A DNA stretch of 64,000 nt. Origin: Dromaius novaehollandiae (lineage: Eukaryota > Chordata > Aves > Casuariiformes > Dromaiidae). Location: NCBI RefSeq assembly GCF_036370855.1, contig NC_088099.1, positions 140,499,517 to 140,563,516 of the forward strand, written 5' to 3'. Below, in pieces: positions 25,851-37,078 of the stretch; the stretch's first letter is position 1; each line of letters opens with the position of its first letter. The translations under genes were made by a program, and so were the position numbers. The notes under the pieces were generated by a model, which did not search any database, was not told where the DNA came from, and was given only the letters and a program-made list of their open reading frames with translations.

Positions 25851-28800
25851 GGTGGGCAAACAGCCTGTACTTCCCTGGTAGCACTGCTATCAGTGCAGGG
25901 GCATGAATTCTAATGGGATAACAAGTAGTGAAAGCTGAAAATGAGGTTATTTATTGAGTTAGAGTCACTGCTCAAATAGCAGGAAAAGTGAAGGAACTTC
26001 TGTGCAACTCACCTAAAACAATTTTTTTTCTTAATTGAGAGAAGGAATTAAACCCTTTGGCATAGCTGTTGTCTATCTGAGTGCTGTGCACTTTCTACAC
26101 AATTTTGAAAGAAATAGCTGCATTACACCACTGCTCAAGTAGGGCAGAGTTAGGGATCTATTGATTCATATCAGACAGTTTTTTGTACTCAGAAATAAAA
26201 ATTTGATACATATCAATTCCTTATGTTCTAACCTTGAGAGCTTTGAGCATCATTAAACAAAGTATCTTGAAAAGTCACAAAACTTTAAGGGGATTCTTAT
26301 CTCTGAAGTGCCAGCGATACTTGTTCATGAGTTTTTAGTCTGGTGCCCTAAGGAAGGTAGAACAAAATAATCAATCATATTCTCTGTGCACATACAGATC
26401 TGCACATTCTCCCTAATTCCCCTCAGGCCTCACTGCCAGGGCCCATCCCACCCCACTGTGAGGGAGCAGGGCAGGTGGGACACCCCCACACCCCCAGCCC
26501 TGGGCATCGGGCACCACTGTGGGGATAGAGATGGGATAGGTGGTCACCTGCAGGTCAGGCTTGGCAGGGCGCGTGGCCATGGCAGAGCTGGAGACCAGCA
26601 AAAGATTAAATGCAGTAGTTTGGAATTTCCAGTAATGTGGAATTAAGACATTTAAGACAGAATTTACCATCCCAGTGCTCCTGCTGAGATGCTCCTTATC
26701 TTTGGAAGCACTTGAATTCAGATGGCATTTCCCTATTCAACTTCATAACTTCCGAGGCATATACAGATCATCTTTTGGGCATACTCGGAACTGTTCCTGT
26801 TCAAGCAGCCTTTCTGACCTCACGTGGAAGGTGGATTTCTTTCTTTTCCAGAAAATATGATTTAGTCCAGGCAGAATACTGAGCTCAGTGCAGAAGTAAC
26901 TGGATTCAATTTTATGGCTTGTATTGAGCAGTATTTCAGATTAGATGATTTTATAATATTTTATAATCTACATCTGTGAATAATCAGAACTGATGTGCAT
27001 AACAGCTAAGTAAACATTATTTTGAATGAAAAATAGGTGTATTTTCTTAGAATAATTAAAGGTGATATTAAGCCAGAATCTGGAAATGGATATCTTTGCA
27101 TTTTCAGGGACCTCAACTTGAATTTCTTACTCATATACACGAAACTTACTATTAATTGAGACAAAGTATTAGAAACCAGGAAAGCGCAGAGCTAAAGTGA
27201 CAGCGTCACCCTAGACCATTTCACTGTGTGAAGGTAACTCGATCCCTGAGGAACGGTGAGAAGAATTTGGCACATCATAACAACATAGCATGATGAAACA
27301 CTACACATTTTTCCCTCTTGGGTCCTTCATGTGGTTTCACAATCACTTCAGTCAAGAAATACCATAATTCAGATAGCCCATGCCCATAAGTAATCTGCAC
27401 AAAATTGGATTAAGTAAATGGGGATAATAGAAGGGTATCAGATACAGGGAGACTGTTTCAGAACAGAGGCTCTGGAATAAATTTCCCCCTGTATAACCTG
27501 TATAATAATCACTGCTGCTGAACCACAGAGCATTTTCCTACCCACAGATAAGCCATGGTTTTACATTTGAAAATAGGTGTTTAAATACAGTAACGGATGT
27601 TTGTCGACTGCCCTAAAAAGACCACACTGCACTGCCTTTCCTCCTTGTTCCCCCATCATAATAAAAAATGCTATGATTGTAGAGGATTTCCTCACATCAG
27701 TTTCCTGTCATTTATGCAGGGCACAGAGAGGCAAGTATTTCTCACTCTCAAAAGGGAGACACTAGAGAATACACGTAAGCAACACAGTAATGTTTCTGTC
27801 TTGAAATGTTAGTTTGAATTTCAGTAAGCTTGCTTACATGATGACCCTTCATCTACTTACCCGATTTTAATTAAACTATTGCATAAGAATGTAATCTCTA
27901 ACAAGGATATTATTCACTATAGCTTTCTAAAACTTTAATGCCTTGACCTTTATTAGATTGAGTAATAAAATTAAGTAATTGAGTAAGGCCATCTTAAGTA
28001 GACAAATACTGCCTGGCGACAGCATGTGTTTCCATGAAGCTGGTCATGTAGAACAAGAGTATAACCTCTAACTCGTAGTGCTTGTACCTTAAGGAAATGT
28101 GTAGAGTTTCCCCACAGAAAACCCCTGTGAGTTTAGCTAAAAAGATAAGTCATGTAAGTACAGATATTTTTAATAGCTAGAATTTTAAGAAAACAATTAA
28201 AATTCTGTTGTTAATTTCTGAAGTCACTTAGCTTCCACACTTTCATTTTATTCACAGGGAAGAGACAGAGAGGAAAAACAGTACCCGAAATTCATTTATT
28301 TTTGGTTATCAGTATGTAGGAAAACAATCACTTTGAAGCCAAATAACTTTAAAAATTTCCTTTGGTATTTTGATTTCTGTCAGTGCTTTTCATCTGCCTC
28401 CAGCTCTGACTCTGTCTGTTGCTATGGCTTTCAAGTAGAATCACCTAAATTCCCACCGCGGTCGCCATGGCTTTCCTTTGTGCTTATCCTTCACTTAACC
28501 TGAAGCTATTGCTCTGTCCTGTTCTGCTGATTATGATTTGGGTCCAATACTCTCCACTTCTTTGTAACCTAGCAATCCCTGTTTGCTAGTTTAGCTTCCT
28601 AGCTGTTTCTATTGCTCTTTCATGCAGTATTGCCCGATCAGTAGCACTCATTGCTTTCCCGATCAATTTGAAGGAGAAAAGACTTGTAACAACTCAATCA
28701 GTTAATTTTCTTTCTTCTGTGTGTATATGGGAATGCATGCTTGAGTGAACATTCAATTTTCTGTATACTCACATAACATTTTCTGCTGAAGAAATTTCCC

Positions 28801-31800
28801 CCGATAAAGGATCAGAAGGTCTGAGTCAGTGGTAAACTGGAGGATCCAGGCAGCATGCTCCATTAAGCTGTGCTGTCGGAAAATGAACTAGAGAGCAAGG
28901 AGGCCCCAGAGCCATCAGCAACAGAAGGGAGGAAGCAAGCCACCGCAAAGATTTTTACATCATTTAAAGAGGGTGTATTCACAGACCATACTCAGATTAG
29001 GGGCCCAACCCCTCTTTGCCTTCGGTTTCTGCAGTCACCTTGGGTCTGCCTGCATATTACAGGATCTGTAATTCCAAGAGGTGTGTTTGCAAGCCTTTCA
29101 ATTCTGACAGTCAAAAGAGTCTATATTTCCCCTTCTTTAGACAGTTCCCCATTTTAAAGGAAAGGGCAGTCTTGGCTCATGATCACTTTGGCGAAGTAGT
29201 GGCTGAAGATCTAACAGGTAAATGTAGTTTCTGTTTCTCAAGAAATGGCTTTATTAATTTTTTTCACTTTAAGCTTCAACAAAAGTTGAAATTTTGAAAT
29301 TTCCTACCAACTGGTATTTTTTTTGGGGGGGGGGGGGTCTTGTTTGACGTTAACTGGAATGTTTCATTTCAAAGAAGTTTCTATTTTGAATTGTCAATGT
29401 CATGATTTTGGTGTATAATTTACTCTGAGATGTGAAACACCTTTCTGAATTAAATGGCATTATTAAACCTAAATATTGAAACATGTCATTTGGAGATGGT
29501 TGAAATGTTTTTACTTTAGTTTGCCTCAGTAGTACACAACACAAGAAGTAGAAGAAAAAGCAATTATATCCTGTGTTCATGGCTTTCAAATTTGGGAGCC
29601 AACACTGTCAGACTCATTTAATACATTCCTTTTCCTTCCTCTGTTTCCCTTCTTTCCCAAACAGCAAAAACATAATTATCTATTCAGTTCTAGTTCCTAC
29701 CAGTGATAATGCTTCTCTTACAGGCATTATGCTATCTGGAAGCTGCTGAAATGGACCGTTTTGACTCCATCTCCCCCCTCATTGCCTTCCATCCCTTCCC
29801 AAGCTAAAGACTATATCCCCAAAATACTGGAGGAAATATCATGACTTATGTACTAAATTCATTAATTCCCAGTATAATCCAGATCAGAATTAATTCCTTT
29901 GAACTTCAGATAATAATGCAGCAATTCAGAAGTAGGACAATATTACAGAATGAAAATAATATTTCTTACATTCATCAGGAACACTTAAAGCAGAATAATA
30001 AATCGTAATAAACAAAGCTACATGTTCTCTGTTGTCCTGTTGTCAGTGCTTTGGCTCACTATTACTGAGCAAATAGCTGTGGCACTTTCAGTGTAGACAG
30101 TAGCAGTTGATTAAAGTTATCTCCCACAATGGAGCTAAAAGAAGGTAGTATGTGGCTATGTCTACATTAGCAAGTAGCGAAGCCTAATAGGAGTGGATTT
30201 TGTAGACTGGAACAGCTGAGGCTTTTTGGCTTGTGGGCTGAACACTCATTAGCTATTTGAGCTTATTAGCTGCACTCAGGGAAAACCTTTTCTAGTTTAG
30301 TTGCATCTGAAACTATTCATTCCCTCATGTCAACCCAAAGCATTGTGAGCAAGGACAAGCAAAGGATTGACATCAAAAGCACGCTTCTCATCCAAACCAA
30401 AAAAGTGACGTAGTTGTACCCTGTGTGTTGTCTCTGTAGTTCTAGCTCACACTAAGGAGCATTTCACCAATTCAGGGGTGGTTTTGTGGGTGGCTTAGGT
30501 TGCTCGTAGCCCAGGCTTCCTTTGAAAGGGCTGGTCCCATCTCCTGCCCTCAGCCACTGCCCCTTTCTTCTGTTCGTGCAGCTTTGGCCAAGTGGTAAGC
30601 TGGACCATTGAGTTGGTCCTACTGAAAACTAGCCTTTTAAAAAATACGGTTAATTTTCAGCTGCATTACCTCATTGTTCCAGCTGACTGTGTAACCACTT
30701 GAGAAACAGTGGTAGATTAACAGAGGTGAAAAGCGGTACAAAGAAGCACAAAGTGGAGAGCAGTTGGGGAGGGTTGAACTGCCTCTTTTGTCAGCAATCA
30801 AGGCTTGCCAATGCTTGAATGACTTGTGAATCTGCTCCTTAAATGGACATCCACATGGCAGCTCCTGAGATAAACAGAAACTCCCAGTAGTTATCTTTAT
30901 CGTTGATTTTATACAGCAAGTATTAGAAATGAAAAAATTAGACTGCTTAAAACGCATAGCTTTTACATGCTATTTGGACTATTCCAGGCTTTCCCCAAAC
31001 TCTCCAGGCACTCCAAATTCTGTTAATAGAACCTGCATGACAAAATGTCTGTTTGAAAATATTACTTGTCCCACCATTTGAATACAGTAAAGGCAGATTT
31101 TTAAATCTGTATTTCTTTCTCTTCAATCCGCCTGTGATGTGATAGATGAATTGCACCTATTTGACTATTGTGACTGTTTAAGTAAACTTTAGACGTCCTT
31201 TCTATGGCGACTTAGTTGCTTATAACATATCAACATATCTTTTGCAGTGAAAATCCTCAATCTATTCAAGGATTGAATTTCTTTAAATGATGAGGAAAAG
31301 TTTGTTTAGTCTTTTTGTTTTATTGATTTTTTTTTTTGCAATGTGATGAAAAGACAGTTGTTTGTGGAACGATAAAGAGAAGATTCTAATCATCCAAAAG
31401 ACCGGAAATCTCAAATTGATTTTTTCCCTGGAGTAATATCTGGTGAACAATAGAAAACTCTGATGTTATCGTCTCTAAGCATTTCATTATTATTGTATGA
31501 CTTTGCACCACGTACTGCTTTATTTATGTAACTAAAAACCTCGGAAAATACTTTGTGAGATAGGAAAATATTGATTGGTAAAGGACAATCTACTGTTTGG
31601 CTCATTTTCATCTTCTCCTTATGTCTCCAAGAGTAATTACTGAAATATCTAGAAAAGCAGAACTAGCAGTACTATCTTCAGTAAATCTATCTGAAGACAA
31701 CAGTAATGTGACACCATTCCCTTCTAACTTAAAAGATGAAAAAAAATCCTATTAAGATATCTTTGCAAGTTCCTCTACATTAAGCACATTGCCATTCAAC

Positions 31801-34800
31801 TTAAAATATTTAAATTTAACTGAATAACAAAAGTTTATAAATTAAGTATCTCAAATCTTAGTTTGCACAGGTGACATGAGAATTTTCAGCTTCTCTATGG
31901 ACATGAGTAACAAAATTGTATGCTAGAAATACAGTAATCTAGTGTTAAATCAGAACCAAACCCAACTGTATTTAAAATTTATTGCCTGCAACTGAAGCAA
32001 ATGATTGCTGCTAACTGCTGCCCTTCTGCTGTCTGTCGGTACTAGATGCAGTGTGTCAAATTGAAGTTTTGTCTCTGTAAGGTTGGCACAAGTCCAGGAT
32101 CTTATACGAGAGTGTTGCTTCCTTCCTGAAGAGAAAGTAAGGATAGAGTATTTCTCTTAAAATTCACCCCTATCAAGGTGCATCGACAGAACTGTCACCT
32201 CTCAAATGCTGGGCTGGGGGCTTAATGGTGAAAACAGCTCCTGACTGGCTAAAGTTTTACTTCTACCTAGCATGGAAGCAAAAAAATTCTTTACTTCTTC
32301 CTTTCCTTCAGTCTCACCTCCGTATCTGTGTCATTTGTGACTGCGTCCTATGTCTATGTCCTATATTGTTCCATCTTTTAATCTATAAACTTGTTGATGC
32401 AGAGAATGTCATTGACCATCCTAGTCCCCGCGCCTCACGTTGTGCGTGTGGTGGGCGTGCGCTCAAAAATCTCAACTGCTGGCACTGCGGTCAGTCTTGG
32501 TGCCAGCAGGCAACAGCACCATCTACTGTAGTCACTGCAGTCCACAGACTTAGGGATGACATCGGTGGGAGCTTTGCCACGCCAGGAAAGTAAAACAAAA
32601 CAAAACCACATCTGCATGAGCTTATGCTCCCCCCGGAGCTGCGTGACGGTGATGGAACGTGCTGGAAAAATTGTCTTGTAATGAAGCGTAATGAAGTTAT
32701 GTACGTGACGTATACTTAGGTGTAGCATTCTTCATACATGAGATAGTATGATCTAATTTAAGTAAATTTCTTGTAAACTAAAGAAAAAAGGTAGCTTTAG
32801 GTCAATATATATTTAGTATTTTCCTATATAGCATAGCACACAAAAGAGAACTTTATGTTAGACAGAAACACTGTATGTTTTCATGGCATAGCAAGGAAAA
32901 GGGATTAATTTCCTCTAAATTATAGAAAATTTTGATGTGAATTTACCTCAGGTGAACAGCTGCAGTATGTTCATGATTACATTAGTAAAAGTTTTGAAAT
33001 CACTAATCTCCTTGACAATGTATTTTCACACTCCCATCTGTCACCACATTTTAAGTTATTTATTGCCCCAGGGGATTTTTTTCTTTAGTTTGCTTAAATT
33101 TAACACCAGCAACTGACAGCTAAGCTAAGTGAAATCGGAGTGGAATTAAAGGACTTAAACTGGTTTTAATTCATACTTTTAGTTATTTCTCTACACTTTT
33201 GTGTATGTATAGTGTAACCATATCTTGATTAATATCCTTGTGGTACATACCTGATGGCCTCTATCTACATTTCTAAGCTGCACACTACCCATATGTGTAT
33301 ACTGATACCCATATATCCATATACTTACACGCACTGACATGGCCATAGTGGGATTGGCACATACTTGAGGCCTGTGGCACAGTTCTTACTGCCCTGCTGT
33401 GTTCATCTTCTTTCAAGAGCGGTTTTTCATTGTCTTTTGAAAAAATGTGAGTCCAATCTGGGCAATGCTCTTAGGCTGCCAGGACACTGCTGCTATCTGT
33501 TCTTGCTGATTGCTAGTGCCAAGTCATTGATTTAGGACAAGATGAATTGTTTTTGCTTCTGGCTTTTTTCTTTTTTTTTAACCAAGGTAGATGTCTTGCA
33601 AGCTGCTAAAAGGCATTTCAAGAGCTTTTCCTGATCTGTGGAAGACAGTGAAACTCAGAGGGCAAATTATGCATGGCAGACTGCAGAGACTATGGTAGCA
33701 GTTGATTGCCCATAGCAGTGGTTCTGGGGCAAAACAGCTAATGCCAATGATCACGTTATCCAGAAGACCTGAGAGGGCCATAAGCAAGACCAAAAGCTCT
33801 GCTTGCTGGATTAACCTTGAGGAGTTACGGCAAGACAGCAAACTAGCTGTAAATAGGCACTGATGTTTAACTTGCAATGATTTGTACATGTTGCACCTTC
33901 AGTTTGGTTTATTCAAAAAAAAAAAAAGATAAATATGCCTTTTGTCTAATTTTAGCTAAATCTTAAAACCTTCAAGTTATTATTATTCAAGTTATTCTTA
34001 TTTTCTTAAAAACTTCAAGTTATGCTGGGATGTGTCACTGTGGAAAACATCTCTTCTGTAACTTTGCAAAAGATTGCACTGAGCAAAAACACAAAATTGT
34101 CATTTAAGTTTGCAGGGAATTGGGAGTCCATGATGTAAATTTTCAAGAATACAGTTTAACCTGTAACTCATTTATAGGGAAATAGGCATGTTACATATTT
34201 GAGTAACTGCAAATGAAAACACCGGATTCAATTTCAGATTCCAACATTTGCAATTCTATAATCTTTTCCTCTGCATTAAACTTGCCCATTTTTTCCATTA
34301 TTTTGCTAACAGGTGAAGAATCCCTTTTCATCTGCCTCGAGAGCAGCTCAGTGCACCGGTAAGCTCCACGCTCCCTGGCTAGGTGATCCGCACAGAGGAA
34401 TCACAGAGCTTCTAAGCCTGGAAAGCTTCTAGCCCAAAGGAGTAACAGAGCACTCCAGCCAGTGAGAGGGAAGCAGAAGAGTAGAGGCTAAGGGCTTTCA
34501 GGCCCAAGTGATACAGTAGCATAAATTTTTTTACTATTTAAACTGTGGTCATATTTTTCTGTCTTGGTGATTTTTTGTTCTGGTCTGTTGAAGACACTCC
34601 CTCTTATTATTTGGTTTCTATTTTTCTGTTCTTTTCAGGACTCCCATGTTCTACCCTATACTACACAATATCACTTCTTTTCCTCTGTTCACCTGCTGTT
34701 TCTTTTGACCCATCTCTTCCTCCTTAAAAAAATAGTATTTTCAGTTAAATCATTCAGATGGCTAAATCATGGATTCACAATTTCTTATTACTAGGTCCCT

Positions 34801-36300
34801 TTCTACTTCTGTCCACTGTTCATTTTACTTACTAGCAGACTATCAGACTTTAAAAGCAAAATATTGTGCACAAATTGCCAGGCTTGGGAATGATGCAAAT
34901 AATTACCAATGATATAATATATCCCTTCTACTGTGTCTTCTGCCTTCTAAATAAATTTAATGCTATTTGAATCTTCTTTAACTATACTATTTTTAGCAAC
35001 AAATCTGGGATACAACACCCTGAGTTGCTGTGTTTATTGAAGATTGGGTTGTTTATCTTTCATTAGTAGGGCAGACAAGTCAGAGCCTGAATCAAAAATT
35101 CTAGGTCATGGGAAAACAGTAACTTGTGTTACTATAACACAAATCAGGAGATTGTGGAGTTATACAAAACTAGTATGACAGAATCAGTCCTTGCGACAAA
35201 GTCATACTGGAAAAGAACTGTTATTATCAAAGAAAGAAACTCTAAGGACAAAATTTCTAATGCTAGGTGAAGAGAAAATGTGTACAAGGTGTTTTCATAC
35301 ACTGAAAATATACTTTGAGCACACAAATGTAGATTTAGAATGCACAGTTACTCTAATAAGAAAACATTTACAAATCTTGCTCTATGAAAGCAAAAAAATA
35401 AATTTTGATTTCACATTCTGTAATGGCTACCAGTGATCATCAATAGTCATATACTGCCTGACCAGAGACCAACAAGTAAATAGAAATTGAATCTCTTCTA
35501 GAAAGACAAATGATGGTCAGCATTTGTATTTTTTATTGTTCATACGCACTTTAGTGAAAGTAAGTAAACAGAGTATCTTTTTTTCTTTTCCTGAAACAGA
35601 TTTTTAAAATAACTGTTAATGTCAATGCCTTTGCAGACAAGAGTGCGGCTTCTTCTGATTCACTTCAATCTACTGGATGTAATCCATAAACTGTTCTGAA
35701 GTAATGGATTAAGTGGAATGGGGAAGAAGCACTGTTGCTTCAGAGTGTCAGTGTGCAAGCTGTATTTTAGAATCTCTCTCCCTTTTGCTTCTTAAAGAAT
35801 CTTATACATGAAGATTTACCAGGAAAATTAGCTGTGCATAAACAGTAGTTATTGGCAGCAGGAGAAATGGTGAGGCTTGGCTTCTTGCCACTGTCTAGTC
35901 TTGTTTACAAGCTCCATCCTGAGGACTGTCCCTGATAGCACGTTAAAACCTCTCCCTGCTACAGCACTCGGTGAGAACATATTCGAAATGTACTCATTTT
36001 TCATTGCCACTGATCATCACCGTTGTCTTCCTTCCACGTCATCCATCCTCACCTGGGCCACAGATGTAAAAGTCGGGCCTTGTATAATATCATGCCGTAA
36101 TAGGCAAGTCTCAAAAATGAAGCCACATTGCGTGCTACAGAAACCCAAACAATTCTTCTCTTTCTAACCATTGCAGCTTTTTGTTAAAAAAACCCTCCAA
36201 AACTGTTCTAGTAGCTCTGCACTAAAAAAAGCAGCACTGCCAGCGCTGAACATTGCTCTGCAAAAGCATGACTGACTCTGCCTTCCTCTTTCCTCGCACC
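25851..36300. other. Intergenic DNA, CR1 relic to TRAPPC8 promoter
   Basis: About 10 kb without a recognised gene. It contains a GC-rich patch (26410-26600), a T/G homopolymer (29317-29337), hAT-terminus-like inverted motifs near 30091-30175 and an isolated CpG-dense patch (32425-32715). The rest is AT-rich and unremarkable. Confidence 0.6.
29317..29337. repeat. T8-G13 homopolymer junction
   Basis: Eight T followed by thirteen G. Length is likely variable and may include sequencing error. Confidence 0.9.
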
Positions 36301-36461
36301 TAGTCAGTAATAACCATTTATTCCGCGGGACAACTCGCACCGCCGCGTTCGTGCTCTGTCCCCCACAGCAGGGCTGCCCCAGCCCCGGTGGCGGCTGGCG
36401 GCCCGGGCCGGCCCAGCCCAGCCCAGTCTGCAGCCAGGCCAGCCCCGCTGTGCCTGACCAA

Positions 36462-36481
36462 CCCCCCCCCCCCCCCCCCCC
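36462..36481. repeat. C20 homopolymer
   Basis: Twenty consecutive C within the TRAPPC8 CpG island. Exact length should be treated as uncertain. Confidence 0.9.
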
Positions 36482-36749
36482 ACCGCGGCTGCTGCCCCAA
36501 GGCGGGGCGCAGGACCTCCCCAGCCGACTTCCCCGCGAGAGGCCCCAGGCGACGGGCGCGCCCTCGGAACGCCCCAACGGCCCGGGCAGCGCGAGGACGC
36601 CCCGCCCCGCCCCGCCCCGCCCCGCCGCAACCGCCGTCCCGGCCCCGCCCCGCGGCCGCTTCCGCCCCGCCCCCGCCGCCCAATCACATGAGCGAGCGCG
36701 GGGGCTGCCGGGAGCGGGCGCTACCTGATGGGCTCGGCTTAGGCGCGAC

Positions 36750-36773
36750 ATGGCGGCGGCGAGCGGTTGCTGA
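36750..36773 (+). other. Possible 7-codon upstream ORF before TRAPPC8
   Basis: ATG within the YY1-like ATGGCGG motif opens a short frame (MAAASGC, stop TGA), about 150 nt before the main start. It matters only if the transcript begins upstream of 36750, which the sequence does not tell. Confidence 0.4.
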
Positions 36774-36921
36774 GCGGCCGTGGCGGAGGCAGCGGCAGCG
36801 GCAGCGCGCGGGGGAGGCCGTGCCGAGGAAAGGCCGTGGTGGCGAGCGAGCGGGCAGGCAGCCGGCGGGGTGGGCAGCAGAGGAAAGTGGCGGGCCTGGC
36901 TGGGGCCCCCGAGTGGCGGCG

Positions 36922-37078
36922 ATGGCCCAGTGCGTGCAGTCGGTGCAGGAGTTCATCCAGGACTCGTTCGTGCCCTTGGTGGCCGCGCTGTGCAGTGAGG
37001 AGGCGGAGAGGCTCACCCGCAAGAACAACCTGAGCTTCGCCGAGCTGGTGAAGCCCTTCTGCCGCCTGACCTCGGAAG
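36922..37078 (+). CDS. TRAPPC8: TRAPPC8 coding exon 1
   Basis: 157 nt, residues 1-52 plus one base, donor GTCGGT. It encodes MAQCVQSVQEFIQDSFVP through FAELVKPFCRLTSE. The frame is open upstream for about 180 codons because of the GC-rich island; the chosen ATG is the one at the family N-terminus. Confidence 0.96.

Noticed and set aside
32225-32593. 122-codon plus-strand frame with several Cys residues
   Set aside because: The Cys spacing (CACGG, CWHCGQSWC) does not form a known zinc-binding pattern, and the frame crosses from AT-rich into CpG-rich DNA, which suggests chance.
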